A DNA stretch of 64,000 bases from Massilia sp. BJB1822 (GCF_013369485.1 NZ_JABWEB010000007.1:124001-188000), one strand, 5' to 3'; counted from the first letter of the stretch, positions 38,787-48,555 are shown. Translations and numbers: made by a program. Notes: a model not told the origin generated them from the sequence alone.

Positions 38787-39905
38787 ATGACATCCCTGAT
38801 TCAAGAAGCCACCCGCATCATCGTGAAAGTGGGTTCCTCGCTGGTGACCAACGATGGCCGTGGCCTGGACCATGCCGCCATCGCGCGCTGGGCCGCCCAG
38901 ATTGCGGCGCTGCGCGCCCTCGGCAAGGAAGTAGTGCTGGTCAGCTCAGGCGCGATTGCCGAAGGCATGCTGCGCCTGGGCTTCGAGCAGCGCCCGACCG
39001 ATATTCATGAATTGCAGGCCTGCGCCGCCGTCGGCCAAATGGGCCTGGCCCAGATTTACGAAACCAGTTTCCGCGCCCATCAGATCGGCACGGCGCAGGT
39101 GCTGCTGACGCACGCCGACCTGGCCGACCGCGAACGCTATCTGAATGCGCGCTCCACGCTGACCACCTTGCTGCGCCTGGGCGTGGTCCCCATCATTAAC
39201 GAGAACGATACTGTCGTCACCGACGAGATCAAGTTCGGCGACAACGATACCCTGGGCGCCCTGGTCGCCAATCTGATCGAAGCCGATGCGCTGATCATCC
39301 TGACCGACCAGCGCGGCCTGTTCAGCGCCGACCCGCGCAAAGACCCTGCGGCCTACCTGATCACCAATGGCCGCGCCGGCGATCCCGCGCTGGAAGCGAT
39401 GGCCGGCGGCGCTGGCTCCAGCCTGGGCCGCGGCGGCATGCTGACCAAGATCCTGGCCGCCAAGCGCGCCGCCAAATCCGGCGCGCATACCGTGATCGCC
39501 TTCGGCCGCGAAGCCGAGGTGTTGACCCGTCTCGCCTGCGGCGAAGAGATCGGTACTGAACTGGCTGCGCAGACCGGCCACCTTACGGCGCGCAAGCAGT
39601 GGATGGCCGACCATCTGCACACCGCCGGCCAGGTGGTGCTGGACGCGGGTGCGGTGCAGAAGCTGAGCAAGGAAGGCAAGTCGCTGCTGCCGATCGGCGT
39701 TAGCGAGGTGCGCGGCGAATTCGGACGCGGCGCCGTCATCACCTGCGTCGGCGAAGACGGCCATCCGGTGGCGCGCGGCCTGAGCAACTACACCAGCGCC
39801 GAAGCGCGCCGCATCATGCGCAAGCCGTCCTCCGAGATCGAAGCCATCCTCGGCTTCGTCGAAGGCCAGGAACTGATCCACCGCGACAATCTGGTCCTGC
39901 TCTAA
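38787..39905 (+). CDS. proB: Glutamate 5-kinase
   Basis: First enzyme of proline synthesis, phosphorylating the gamma-carboxyl of glutamate; 372 residues. The amino-acid kinase domain has [18 protein letters not shown] and [20 protein letters not shown]. The PUA domain is at the C-terminal ~100 residues (after [18 protein letters not shown]). Proline feedback control is expected for the family. proA is not adjacent. Confidence 0.96.
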   Translation: MTSLIQEATRIIVKVGSSLVTNDGRGLDHAAIARWAAQIAALRALGKEVVLVSSGAIAEGMLRLGFEQRPTDIHELQACAAVGQMGLAQIYETSFRAHQIGTAQVLLTHADLADRERYLNARSTLTTLLRLGVVPIINENDTVVTDEIKFGDNDTLGALVANLIEADALIILTDQRGLFSADPRKDPAAYLITNGRAGDPALEAMAGGAGSSLGRGGMLTKILAAKRAAKSGAHTVIAFGREAEVLTRLACGEEIGTELAAQTGHLTARKQWMADHLHTAGQVVLDAGAVQKLSKEGKSLLPIGVSEVRGEFGRGAVITCVGEDGHPVARGLSNYTSAEARRIMRKPSSEIEAILGFVEGQELIHRDNLVLL

Positions 39906-39927
39906 GCCGCGATGGCGCGGCCAGCGC

Positions 39928-40089
39928 TCAGGCCTGGCCTGCGCCGGCCAGCGGCAGTGCCACGGCCAGCATCAGCGAAGCCAGGGCCAAGCCCCATGCC
40001 AGCCGGCGCATGCTGGCCGCTTGGCGTTGGGCGCGGCGCAAGGCTTCGGCGCGGCGCACCGGCGCCGCCAGGTGAGTGTGCTTGTCCAT
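39928..40089 (-). CDS. Small single-helix membrane protein, unknown
   Basis: 53 residues from ATG at 40089. A basic, alanine-rich N-terminal half (RRAEALRRAQRQAASMRRL) is followed by one transmembrane segment (AWGLALASLMLAVALPLAGA). It starts 8 bp after the stop of the gene at 40098, so the two are probably one unit. No family is recognised. Confidence 0.5.
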   Translation of the reverse strand: MDKHTHLAAPVRRAEALRRAQRQAASMRRLAWGLALASLMLAVALPLAGAGQA

Positions 40090-40097
40090 GGCCGGCC

Positions 40098-40397
40098 TCA
40101 GTGCGGCAGATGGCCAGGCGCGCTCAGTATCAGCGCGTCGGGGAAATACTGGCGCAGGGCGGCGTCGATGCCGCCATCGTCGCAGCGCGTCAAATACAGG
40201 CTGGCGCGCATCTGCCCCTCGCCCCAACTCTCGATGCGCATGGACGCCAGACGGCAGCCGCAGATATGGAAGGCCACGCGGCGCAGGGCCGTGATGGATT
40301 CAGCGCCGACGATGACGGAAATCAGGCGCGCGCCTTGCGCGGCGGAAGGTTTGCCCGGCCGGCGCGCGGCCGGCAGGATGCGTGACAGGGTGCCCAT
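40098..40397 (-). CDS. Hypothetical protein with ACT-like pattern
   Basis: 99 residues. After a basic N-terminus, ARLISVIVGAESITALRRVA then HICGCRLASMRIESW and RASLYLTRCDDGGIDAALRQ suggest a beta-alpha-beta-beta-alpha-beta fold like an ACT regulatory domain. This is pattern-level inference only. A GGAGG site lies upstream of the ATG at 40397. It is followed by a small membrane protein gene. Confidence 0.5.
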   Translation of the reverse strand: MGTLSRILPAARRPGKPSAAQGARLISVIVGAESITALRRVAFHICGCRLASMRIESWGEGQMRASLYLTRCDDGGIDAALRQYFPDALILSAPGHLPH

Positions 40398-40500
40398 TCA
40401 TTTCCTCCCTTGGATGGTGAAGAGACAGGAATGAGCTTATCAAGAGCCGCGTAAACGCCGTCTAAAAAGTGTGGGGCGGCGTCTATACGCGGCGTAAAAA

Positions 40501-41148
40501 TCAGGCGTCGGCCGGCGTCGGCGTCTTGCCCTTGAATTCGCACAGGTCGGCGATGATGCAGTTCCAGCACTGCGGCTTGCGCGCCACGCAGGTGTAGCGG
40601 CCGTGCAGGATCAGCCAGTGGTGGGCGTCGAGCAGGAATTCCTTCGGCACGAACTTCATCAGCTTCTCTTCCACGATGTCGACGTTCTTGCCGGGTGCGA
40701 TGCCGGTGCGGTTCGAGACGCGGAAAATATGCGTATCGACCGCCATCGCCAGCTCGCCGAAGGCCGTGTTCAGCACCACATTGGCCGTCTTGCGGCCCAC
40801 GCCGGGCAGCTCCACCAGCTCCTCGCGCGTGCGCGGCACTTCGCCGCCGTGCTTGTCGAGCAGGATCTGGCAGGTCGCCATCACGTTCTTGGCCTTGGTC
40901 TTATACAGGCCGATGGTCTGGATATAGCTCATCAGCTCATCGATGCCCAGCGCCAGGATCTTGGCCGGCGTATTCGCCACCGGATACAGGCGGCGCGTGG
41001 CCTTGTTCACGCCCACGTCGGTGGCCTGCGCCGACAGCAGCACGGAAATCAGCAGCTCAAACGGCGTCGTATATTCCAGTTCGGTCTTGGGGGAGGGATT
41101 CGCCTCGCGCAGGCGGCGGAAAATTTCGTAGCGTTTGGCTGCGTTCAT
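40501..41148 (-). CDS. nth: Endonuclease III
   Basis: Base-excision repair DNA glycosylase/AP lyase for oxidised pyrimidines; 215 residues. The helix-hairpin-helix [17 protein letters not shown] carries the catalytic Lys, with the catalytic Asp in [12 protein letters not shown]. The [4Fe-4S] cluster motif is [17 protein letters not shown]. The start overlaps the end of rnfB by 4 bp (ATGA), a conserved coupling. Confidence 0.95.
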   Translation of the reverse strand: MNAAKRYEIFRRLREANPSPKTELEYTTPFELLISVLLSAQATDVGVNKATRRLYPVANTPAKILALGIDELMSYIQTIGLYKTKAKNVMATCQILLDKHGGEVPRTREELVELPGVGRKTANVVLNTAFGELAMAVDTHIFRVSNRTGIAPGKNVDIVEEKLMKFVPKEFLLDAHHWLILHGRYTCVARKPQCWNCIIADLCEFKGKTPTPADA

Positions 41149-41852
41149 TCTTGGTTCTTGTCCTCTTGGGCGGCTTTCTCGGCCTTGGCTGCTTCGGCTT
41201 TCAGGCGCGCGCGTTCCATGGCGGCGGCGATGATGGCGCGCTTGCGTTCCTTCTCGGCCTGCTCGGCCTCATTCTCCGGGCTGAGACGGTCCACCGCGGC
41301 CAGCTTGGCGACGGCCTTGGCGGCCAGGCGCGCATCGTTCTCCTCGCGTTCGCGCTGCAGGCGTGCCGCGCGGAAGTCGTGGCGTTCGCGCGCCGACTCG
41401 GCATCGGCCTGGCTCCAGGCGGCCCAGCCGCTGGTTTCCGTCACCGGATACATGACGATGCAGTCGACCGGGCAGGGCGTCACGCACAGATCGCAGCCGG
41501 TGCACAGATCGGCCACGATGCTGTGCATCTGCTTGGCCGCGCCGACGATGGCGTCCACCGGACAGGCCTGGATGCACAGCGTGCAGCCGATGCACAGCGA
41601 CTCGTCGATAAAGGCCACGGCGCGTGGCCGTTCCAGGCCGTTGACGGGATTGATGGGGATGACGGCGCGGCCGGTGATGGACGACAGGCGCTGCACGCCT
41701 TCGGCGCCGCCCGGCGGGCATTGATTGATTTCGGCGCTGCCTGCGGCAATAGCTTCGGCGTACGGACGGCAGCCCTGGTAGCCGCATTTGGTGCATTGGG
41801 TCTGCGGCAGGGCGTCTTCGATGCGGTCGGCCAGCGATTTAGGTTCGGTCAC
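41145..41852 (-). CDS. rnfB: RnfB-like ferredoxin
   Basis: 235 residues. An N-terminal Fe-S domain ([20 protein letters not shown]) is followed by two [4Fe-4S] motifs, [18 protein letters not shown] and [15 protein letters not shown], then a charged Ala/Arg/Glu-rich coiled tail of about 75 residues. It lacks the usual N-terminal membrane anchor of RnfB, and none of the other rnf genes is present, so it is a soluble orphan. Pairing with nth recalls the nth-rnf linkage in other Proteobacteria and suggests electron supply to an Fe-S protein. Confidence 0.85.
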   Translation of the reverse strand: MTEPKSLADRIEDALPQTQCTKCGYQGCRPYAEAIAAGSAEINQCPPGGAEGVQRLSSITGRAVIPINPVNGLERPRAVAFIDESLCIGCTLCIQACPVDAIVGAAKQMHSIVADLCTGCDLCVTPCPVDCIVMYPVTETSGWAAWSQADAESARERHDFRAARLQREREENDARLAAKAVAKLAAVDRLSPENEAEQAEKERKRAIIAAAMERARLKAEAAKAEKAAQEDKNQE

Positions 41853-42049
41853 GATGCAAGGGAATACGGTAAAGCGCCATTATCCGCCATCTGGCGCGCG
41901 GCGGCAGCAAAACCCCATGCCGCGTTCAGGGAATCGCCGCCTCTGCCGCTGCTGGAAATAGTTGCACATATACAACTTGATACTCATCTGCTATTTGTGG
42001 GAGCATAGGCTGATACATCCACTATTCCAATGGCGAGTCCGGAGTGGCA

Positions 42050-42841
42050 ATGCCCGAACGAGTAAGGCCGCTTGCATTGATGCTATGGCTGCTGCTGCCC
42101 TGTGCCAGCGTGCTCGCGGCGCCAGCGGACAGCGTGCGCTTTGCCGCCGAAGACTGGCCGCCTTTCATTACGCCGACGCTGCCCGGCCATGGCCTATCCG
42201 GCACCCTGGTCAGCGCCGTTTACGAAAAACTCGGACAAAGCGCCCAGGTCGAATACTTCCCCTGGAAGCGCACCATGGAATTCGGCCTGCACCATCCGCG
42301 CTATGCCGGCTTCATGGCGGTGTGGCGCACGCCCGAACGAGAAAAACTGTGCCACTTCTCCGCGCCCATCGGCAATACGCAGACGGTGCTGGTCTTCCTG
42401 AAAGACGCGCCGCTGCAGGCCAGCAGCCTGGCCGAGCTGACCGGCATGCGCATCGGCACCGTGGCCGGTTATTCGAATGGCGAACAGTTCGACGGCATGG
42501 CGCGGCAAGGCCTGCTGCGCGCGGAAGAGGGCGTGAACGACGAGATCAATCTGCGCAAGCTGCTGTCCAAACGCTTTCCCGCCATCGTGGTGGAAAAGCA
42601 TGTGCTGCGCTATCTGCTTTACAACAGCGGCCGCTTCACCAAGGCCGAACGCGAGCGCATCACCTTCTCGGAGCAAGCCTTCAAGGAGCGCCCTGTACAC
42701 ATCTGCTTCAAGCGCACGGCCGAAGGACTGGCGCAGCAGAAAGCCTATAATGACGCCGCGCGCGAGATCGATCTCGCGAAATTCGAGCGCGAATATTGGC
42801 GCCGCATCGGCATGGACGGCAATCAAGCGGTGGAGAATTAG
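42050..42841 (+). CDS. Periplasmic substrate-binding protein (SBP_bac_3-like)
   Basis: 263 residues with a signal peptide (MLWLLLPCASVLA). The mature part starts DSVRFAAEDWPPFITPTLPG and has GLSGTLVSAVYEKLG, features of the amino-acid-binding fold. No permease or ATPase is adjacent, so it may be an orphan sensor or redox/substrate binder. The ATG at 42050 has GGAG six bases upstream and is preferred to the GTG at 42044. It abuts the next gene with no gap. Confidence 0.75.
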   Translation: MPERVRPLALMLWLLLPCASVLAAPADSVRFAAEDWPPFITPTLPGHGLSGTLVSAVYEKLGQSAQVEYFPWKRTMEFGLHHPRYAGFMAVWRTPEREKLCHFSAPIGNTQTVLVFLKDAPLQASSLAELTGMRIGTVAGYSNGEQFDGMARQGLLRAEEGVNDEINLRKLLSKRFPAIVVEKHVLRYLLYNSGRFTKAERERITFSEQAFKERPVHICFKRTAEGLAQQKAYNDAAREIDLAKFEREYWRRIGMDGNQAVEN

Positions 42842-43780
42842 ATGGCTTTACGGCGAATCATCCTGGCTGGCCTGGGCCTCTCCGTGCTCGCGGCGGCGGC
42901 AGTGCTGGCGGCCGGCGAGCTGCTAAGTGCGCCGGTGCCGCATGCGATAGGCGAGGCGCCGCGCGACCTCGCTGCGCGCACCGTGCAGTTGCGCGTGAAC
43001 GCGGATGCCACCGTGGCCGGCTGGTATGCGCCGGGCCAGGCGGGCCATGGCGCGGTTCTACTATTGCATGGTGTGCGGGCCGACCGGCGCGCCATGCTCG
43101 ATCGCGCCCGCTTTCTGAAACGGGCCGGCTTCTCTGTCCTGCTGATCGACCTGCCTTCGCATGGCGAAAGCAGCGGCGAACGCATCACCTTCGGCTGGCG
43201 CGAAGCGGAGGGCGTGAAGACGGCGCTGGCCTTCCTGCGCCAAGAACTGCCCGGCGAAAAGGTCGGCGTCATCGGCGTGTCGCTGGGCGCTGCCTCGCTG
43301 GTGCTGGCGCGCGATCTCAAGGCGCCGGATGCAGCGGTGCTGGAATCCATGTATCCCGCCATCGAAGATGCCGTAGGCGATCGCCTGGCCCTCTATCTCG
43401 GGCAGCCGGCGCGCCATCTGTCGCCGCTGCTGCTGTGGCAACTGCCGCTGCGCACCGGCATCGGCCTTGAACAACTGCGGCCGGAAGCGGCCCTGCCGGC
43501 ATTGAAGACACCTTTGCTGATCGCCTCCGGCAGTGCCGATACCCGCACGCCCTGGCATGAAACCCAGCGCCTGTATGCGGCGGCAGGACAACCGAAGCAG
43601 CTATGGATGGTGCGGGGCGCCGACCACGTGGACTTGCACGCCTATGCACCCAGCGCTTACGAGGCGATGGTGCTGGCTTTTCTGCGGAGTCATTTACGTG
43701 GCGATGCAGTGCCGCGCCAGCCAGGTTGCGCGCTGACGCAACGTTCGCAGCATAAGAACATGCGAAAGCATTCGTTCTGA
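42842..43780 (+). CDS. Alpha/beta hydrolase, membrane-anchored or exported
   Basis: 312 residues with an N-terminal hydrophobic segment (IILAGLGLSVLAAAAVLAAG). The serine hydrolase triad is readable: nucleophile in GVSLGAASL, Asp in SGSADTRTP and His in GADHVDLH. LLHGVRADRRAM is the oxyanion region. It starts on the base after the stop of the substrate-binding protein, so translation is coupled. The substrate is unknown (esterase or peptidase-like). Confidence 0.8.
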   Translation: MALRRIILAGLGLSVLAAAAVLAAGELLSAPVPHAIGEAPRDLAARTVQLRVNADATVAGWYAPGQAGHGAVLLLHGVRADRRAMLDRARFLKRAGFSVLLIDLPSHGESSGERITFGWREAEGVKTALAFLRQELPGEKVGVIGVSLGAASLVLARDLKAPDAAVLESMYPAIEDAVGDRLALYLGQPARHLSPLLLWQLPLRTGIGLEQLRPEAALPALKTPLLIASGSADTRTPWHETQRLYAAAGQPKQLWMVRGADHVDLHAYAPSAYEAMVLAFLRSHLRGDAVPRQPGCALTQRSQHKNMRKHSF

Positions 43781-43858
43781 AAATTTCCCGAGGCGTTTAG
43801 TCTTTTGCAAGCCAGTCGGCCGCCGTGGTGGCGCCGCCGCTTCTGAAAGGACTCGCCC

Positions 43859-46372
43859 ATGCTAGTACCGCAGCACCGTTTCGGTCTTCCCCGCCGCACC
43901 ATCCTCGCCCTCCTGCTGATGCAGCCCATGCTGGCGATGGCGCAGACGGAGGAGGCGCAAACCGTGCTGGTAACGGGCGCGCGCGCCAGCGGCCGCACCG
44001 TCGACAACAGCGCCGCGCCGGTCGACATCATCAGCGCCCAGCAACTGCAGGCCAGCGGCAAACTGAATCTGCTGGAGGCGCTGGATACGGCGCTGCCGTC
44101 ATTCAATCTGCCGGCCCGCGTGCAGCCCGACCTGGGCAGCATCGTGCGCGCCGGACAGCTGCGCAATCTCGATCCCTCGCATACGCTGATCCTGGTGAAT
44201 GGCAAGCGTCGCCACAGCACCGCCATCGTCAACGAGGATGGCTTTCCCGGTTCGGTGGCGCCCGATCTGGCGCTGATTCCCACCGGCGCGATTGCGCGCG
44301 TGGAAGTGCTGCGTGACGGCGCATCGGCCATCTATGGATCGGATGCGATCGCGGGCGTCATCAACATCATTCTCAAGAGCGACGACAGCGGCAGCGTCTC
44401 GGGCCAGACGGGCCGCAGCTACAAGGGCGACGGCAGCAACAGCTATGCGCGCATCGACGGCGGCAGCCGCTTGAATGGACAGGGCTTCCTGCATGCGAGC
44501 GCCGAGTTCAATCATCAGAGTCCGGCCGTGCGCAACTTTGCGCTGAATCCCGGCTATTTGTCCTATCCCGCCGTGCGCAATAGCGATGGACAGCTGGTGA
44601 GGCTGGGGCCGAACAACTCCCTGCCGGCGGGCGCTTCGCCCAATCCGGCCGAGGCCAAACGCAACGGCAATCCATGGCGCAACCTGGGTCTGCCCGAAAG
44701 CAGTACCGCGACTTTCGGCGTGAACGCGGGCTACGATGTGAGCGACAGCGTGCAGCTGTATGGCTTTGGCACGTATGCGCGGCGCGACGCCGGCTCGGCG
44801 CAGAACTTCCGCCTGCCGAACACCATCTTCAACAATAACAAGGGACTGCTGGCCGTCTATCCCGATGGCTTCACGCCGTTCGAAACCACGCGCGAACAGG
44901 ACTTCGCCTTGACCGGCGGCGTGAAAGGGCGGGGCGCGGGCTGGAGCTGGGACCTGAGCGCCAGTTACGGCAAGGACGATATCGATGTGGGCGTGGAGCA
45001 CTCGGCCAACTACTCGCTGACCTATCCAGGCGCGCAAACCGATTTCTACATCGGTACCCAGCGCTACAGCCGCTGGGTACTGAATGCCGATGCGCGCCGT
45101 CCGCTGGCGCTGCCCGGACTGGCGCAGCCGGCGGAACTCAGCGTTGGACTCGAATATTCGCGCGAACAGCAGCAGCGTTCCGCAGGCGAACCGGCTTCCT
45201 ATCTGGGCGGTGGTTCCTCGGCGCTGTCGGGCTATCTGCCGGTGGATGCCAGCGACACCGCGCGCCGCAGCCACGCTGCGTATGCGGGACTGAGCGTGCA
45301 GCCGCTGGCCGCGCTGCTGATCGACGCCGCGGCGCGCGCCGAACGCTATTCCGACTTCGGCAACAAGCTATCCGGCCGCCTCTCCACGCGCTATGAGATT
45401 GCGCCGGCATGGGCGCTGCGCGCCACCGTCAGCAATGGCTTCCACGCTCCAAGCCTGGTGACGCAGTCCTATTCGAACACGTCCGACCATGCGGGCGTGC
45501 CGTATCTGTTGGCCCAGCCGACGTCGGCGGCGGCCCGCGCGCTCGGTGCGCAGGCGCTCAAGCCGGAGCAGGCGCGCAGCCTCACCGCAGGCCTGGTCTT
45601 CAGTCCCGCCAGCGGTCCAAGGCTGGCGCTGGATGTGTACCAGATCGACGTCGACAACCGCCTCGGCGTCTCATCCGAAATCGGCATCGACCGCAGCTCG
45701 GGAATCGCGTTGGACGGCAACGGCACGCCGCTGAGCGCCCAGCAAGCCGCCACTATCGAAAGCCTGCTGCGCGGCGCCGGCCTCACGCCCGGCAACGGCC
45801 TGGTCGCCCACTACTTTGCCAATGTCGGCGACACCCGTACCCGAGGTCTCGACTTCACCGCCGAAGATAGCCTCAAGGTCGCCGGCGGCAGGCTGCGCTG
45901 GACCGCCGCGCTGAATCTGAACAAGACCACGCTGACCGGCATCGCGCCCCTTCCCGCCGTCCTGCAAGGCTTGCCCAATATCGACACCTTGAACAAATCG
46001 GCCCAATACGAGCTGCTGTACCGCGCCCCGCGCGACAAGGAAATCCTGGCGCTGGCCTACGACCAAGGCCCGTGGAAAGCGCAGCTCAAGGAAACCCGCT
46101 ACGGCCGCCTGAAACGCCTGAACAACAATAGCGGCGGCGATTACTACATTCCCGCCGCCTTCGTCACCGACGCCAGCATCGGCTACGACATCACGCGCCA
46201 GCTAAGCCTGACTGTCGGAGCCAACAACCTGTTCAACCGCAAACCGAGCCAGCTCCCGCTTGATGCCCGCAGCTCTGCCAACCTCGCCCAATACAGCGGC
46301 GCGGTCGACAACAGCGGTCCCTTAGGCGTCGTCGGCGGCACCTGGTACGCCCGCGCCACGCTGCGCTTCTGA
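43859..46372 (+). CDS. TonB-dependent outer-membrane receptor
   Basis: 837 residues. The signal peptide is followed by a plug domain (APVDIISAQQLQASGKLNLL and later GASAIYGSDAIAGVINIILK) and a C-terminal beta barrel ending in TWYARATLRF with a terminal Phe, as needed for barrel assembly. The sequence type is the iron-siderophore or carbohydrate receptor class without an N-terminal signalling domain. An AAAGG site precedes the ATG. It is 22 bp upstream of the Tat-exported DOPA-dioxygenase-like gene and probably co-transcribed. The ligand is unknown. Confidence 0.9.
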   Translation: MLVPQHRFGLPRRTILALLLMQPMLAMAQTEEAQTVLVTGARASGRTVDNSAAPVDIISAQQLQASGKLNLLEALDTALPSFNLPARVQPDLGSIVRAGQLRNLDPSHTLILVNGKRRHSTAIVNEDGFPGSVAPDLALIPTGAIARVEVLRDGASAIYGSDAIAGVINIILKSDDSGSVSGQTGRSYKGDGSNSYARIDGGSRLNGQGFLHASAEFNHQSPAVRNFALNPGYLSYPAVRNSDGQLVRLGPNNSLPAGASPNPAEAKRNGNPWRNLGLPESSTATFGVNAGYDVSDSVQLYGFGTYARRDAGSAQNFRLPNTIFNNNKGLLAVYPDGFTPFETTREQDFALTGGVKGRGAGWSWDLSASYGKDDIDVGVEHSANYSLTYPGAQTDFYIGTQRYSRWVLNADARRPLALPGLAQPAELSVGLEYSREQQQRSAGEPASYLGGGSSALSGYLPVDASDTARRSHAAYAGLSVQPLAALLIDAAARAERYSDFGNKLSGRLSTRYEIAPAWALRATVSNGFHAPSLVTQSYSNTSDHAGVPYLLAQPTSAAARALGAQALKPEQARSLTAGLVFSPASGPRLALDVYQIDVDNRLGVSSEIGIDRSSGIALDGNGTPLSAQQAATIESLLRGAGLTPGNGLVAHYFANVGDTRTRGLDFTAEDSLKVAGGRLRWTAALNLNKTTLTGIAPLPAVLQGLPNIDTLNKSAQYELLYRAPRDKEILALAYDQGPWKAQLKETRYGRLKRLNNNSGGDYYIPAAFVTDASIGYDITRQLSLTVGANNLFNRKPSQLPLDARSSANLAQYSGAVDNSGPLGVVGGTWYARATLRF

Positions 46373-46394
46373 CAAATCAAAGGAGGAATATCAA

Positions 46395-47057
46395 ATGGAG
46401 AGAGGAGGTGGTATGAGCGAGGATCAGGAGTGGGCGGATGTGCTGTCGCCGCAGCGGCGCAATTGGCTGCGGCGCGGTGGGTTGGCTGTGGCGGCGGGGA
46501 CGATTGCGCCCTTGTCGCTGGCGCAGACGGCGCCTGTTAAGAAGCCCGAAGCGGGCAAGAGTCCTTGGGGCTATGAGACTTTCAAGGCGCCGACGCCGCG
46601 TCCGCCGAGCGTGCGGCCGGGGGAACAGGCGCTGCCGGCCAAGCCGCGGGCGTATACGGATATCGAGAGCTATCACGCCCATATTTATTTTGATGAGGAT
46701 AGCTATCAGAAGGCGGCCTTGATCCGCAAATGGGCGGCGGAGCGCTTTTCGGTGGAGCTGGGGGATTGGAATCTGGAGCCGCGCGGGCCGCACGTGACGC
46801 CATCGTTCTATTTCGGCTTCAGCAATGATCTGCTACCGGTGATCGTGCCTTGGCTGCAGTTGAACAGCCTGGGCCTGACCATCCTGATCCACCCGAATAC
46901 GGACGATCCGCGCGCCGACCATCTGTATTACGCGCTCTGGGTCAACCGCTCGCAGCCGGTGAACGGCTACAGCATCCAGAAGCCGGGGCCGGACGAGCCG
47001 CGCGTGGAACAGATCTATCCGAATACGCGGCCGACGGTGAAAATCGAGCGCGCATGA
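46395..47057 (+). CDS. Tat-exported DOPA 4,5-dioxygenase family protein
   Basis: 220 residues (or 214 from the second start at 46413; both ATGs have purine-rich ribosome-binding sites). A Tat signal is visible: RRNWLRRGGLAVAAG followed by an Ala site near SLAQTAP. The domain from about residue 90 matches the DOPA 4,5-dioxygenase family: ESYHAHIYFDEDSYQKA, GPHVTPSFYFGF and LTILIHPNTDD ending in DHLYY. The conserved His residues for metal are present. A periplasmic location is unusual for this family. A catechol ligand linked to the upstream receptor is possible. Confidence 0.75.
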   Translation: MERGGGMSEDQEWADVLSPQRRNWLRRGGLAVAAGTIAPLSLAQTAPVKKPEAGKSPWGYETFKAPTPRPPSVRPGEQALPAKPRAYTDIESYHAHIYFDEDSYQKAALIRKWAAERFSVELGDWNLEPRGPHVTPSFYFGFSNDLLPVIVPWLQLNSLGLTILIHPNTDDPRADHLYYALWVNRSQPVNGYSIQKPGPDEPRVEQIYPNTRPTVKIERA

Positions 47058-47093
47058 AAAACGCCCCGGCCGCGATGCGGTACGGGGCGTTTT
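47058..47093. terminator. Bidirectional terminator between the dioxygenase-like gene and phaZ
   Basis: Arms AAAACGCCCCG and CGGGGCGTTTT (11 bp) directly follow the stop codon and lie 21 bp from the end of convergent phaZ; A and T runs serve both strands. Confidence 0.82.
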
Positions 47094-47114
47094 GCCATCC
47101 AGGCGTGCAAGCGC

Positions 47115-48356
47115 TTAGCCGTGCTTTCGGATGAACTCGCCGATCTTGGGGCAGACCACTTCGCGCCAGCGGCGGCCGGAGAAGATGCCGTAGTGGCCGG
47201 CGCCCGGGGCGACGAAGTCTTGCTGCATATCGGCCGGGATGCCGCTGCACAGCTCGTGCGCGGCCTGGGTTTGGCCGGCGCCGGAAATGTCATCAAGCTC
47301 GCCTTCGACGGTGAACAGGGCCACCGTGGTGATGTCCTGCGGCCGCACCAGCTGGCCGCCGACCTTCCATGTGCCTTGCGGCAGGCTGAAGTCCTGGAAC
47401 ACAGTCTTGATGGTGTCCAGATAGTATTCGGCCGGCATGTCGAGCACGGCGTTGTATTCGTCGTAGAACTTGCGGTGGCTGTCGGCCGGTTCGTCGTCGC
47501 CCGTTACCAGGTGCATATAGAACTCGCGGTGGCTTTGCGCGTGGCGGCCTGGGTTCATGGCGATAAAGCCGGCATGCTGCAGGAAGCCGGGATAGACTTT
47601 GCGGCCAAACCCCGGGTAATTCGGCGGCACCGGATAGATCACGGTGTTTTCGAACCAGGAGAATTTCTTCTCGGTCGCCAGATTGTTGACCTGGGTCGGC
47701 GATTTGCGCGGATCGATGGGGCCGCCCATCATGGTCATGGTCTTGGGCAGCTTCGGATCTTTGGCCGAGGCCATCAGCGAAATGGCGGCCAGCACCGGCA
47801 CCGTCGGCTGGCAGACCGAGATCACGTGGACATCGGGACCGAGCAGGCGGATAAACTCCTGCACATAGAAGATATAGTCGTCCAGGTGGAACGGACCTTC
47901 CGATACCGGCACCATGCGCGCATCGGTCCAGTCGGTGATGTAGACGTCGTGTTCGACCAGCAGGCCGCGCACGGTGTCGCGCAGCAGGGTCGAATGGTGG
48001 CCGGAGAGCGGGGCGACCAGCAGCACGGTGGGCTGCTTCAGGGCGCGCATGTCCTTCTCGCTCAAATCCTTGCGGAAGTGGATCAGGCGGCAAAACGGTT
48101 TTTGCAGCGCAACATCTTCGATGATGCGGGCATCCTTGGTCTTGCCCTTGACCGGCGTGAAGTCGAGGCCGAAAGCGGGTTTCTCATAGTCCTTGCCAAG
48201 ACGGTACATCAGCTCGTAGCCGGCCGCGATACGCTGCGAAAACGGCGTGTGGGCAAGGGGGGACACCGGGTTGCTAAAGAGTTTGGACGACGCTTCCGCC
48301 CACTGCATCAGCGGGTTCAAGAAGGAGCGTTGCATTTCGTGGAGTTGGTAAAGCAT
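47115..48356 (-). CDS. phaZ: Intracellular polyhydroxyalkanoate depolymerase
   Basis: 413-residue cytoplasmic enzyme that mobilises native PHB granules. The nucleophile is a cysteine, VISVCQPTVPV (Cys182), as in Ralstonia PhaZ1, with VAPLSGHHSTLLRDTV and GAGHYGIFSGRRWR as further marks (the last holding the catalytic His). MLYQLHEMQRSFLNPLMQWA is the typical N-terminus, so 48356 is the start. PHA storage is supported by the granule-region protein at 53087. Confidence 0.93.
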   Translation of the reverse strand: MLYQLHEMQRSFLNPLMQWAEASSKLFSNPVSPLAHTPFSQRIAAGYELMYRLGKDYEKPAFGLDFTPVKGKTKDARIIEDVALQKPFCRLIHFRKDLSEKDMRALKQPTVLLVAPLSGHHSTLLRDTVRGLLVEHDVYITDWTDARMVPVSEGPFHLDDYIFYVQEFIRLLGPDVHVISVCQPTVPVLAAISLMASAKDPKLPKTMTMMGGPIDPRKSPTQVNNLATEKKFSWFENTVIYPVPPNYPGFGRKVYPGFLQHAGFIAMNPGRHAQSHREFYMHLVTGDDEPADSHRKFYDEYNAVLDMPAEYYLDTIKTVFQDFSLPQGTWKVGGQLVRPQDITTVALFTVEGELDDISGAGQTQAAHELCSGIPADMQQDFVAPGAGHYGIFSGRRWREVVCPKIGEFIRKHG

Positions 48357-48415
48357 AGGTAATCCCGGGTCATGTGCGGTGCAGCAAAAAAAGCGCCGCG
48401 GACAAACATGAATCA

Positions 48416-48421
48416 ATTATA
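48416..48421 (-). promoter_or_regulatory. Perfect -10 hexamer upstream of phaZ
   Basis: TATAAT on the minus strand, 60 bp before the phaZ start. The matching -35 is weak. An ATGAAT/ATTCAT inverted repeat surrounds it and could bind a regulator. Confidence 0.45.
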
Positions 48422-48527
48422 GGCCATTTATTCATGCAGTACAGCATTTCACCGTAACCATCAGAAAGTCGGCAAACCGCTCTGCCTCCAGTGTCCCTTT
48501 AGGCACAATAATAGTGCCGCGCCCATA

Positions 48528-48555
48528 AAAAAAGCAGCGTTCCCGCTGCTTTTTT
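48528..48555 (-). terminator. Terminator of the ferredoxin reductase gene
   Basis: GCAGCG-TTCC-CGCTGC hairpin flanked by A7 and T6 runs, 24 bp beyond the stop of the FNR gene on the minus strand. The symmetric flanks would also work on the plus strand. Confidence 0.85.
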
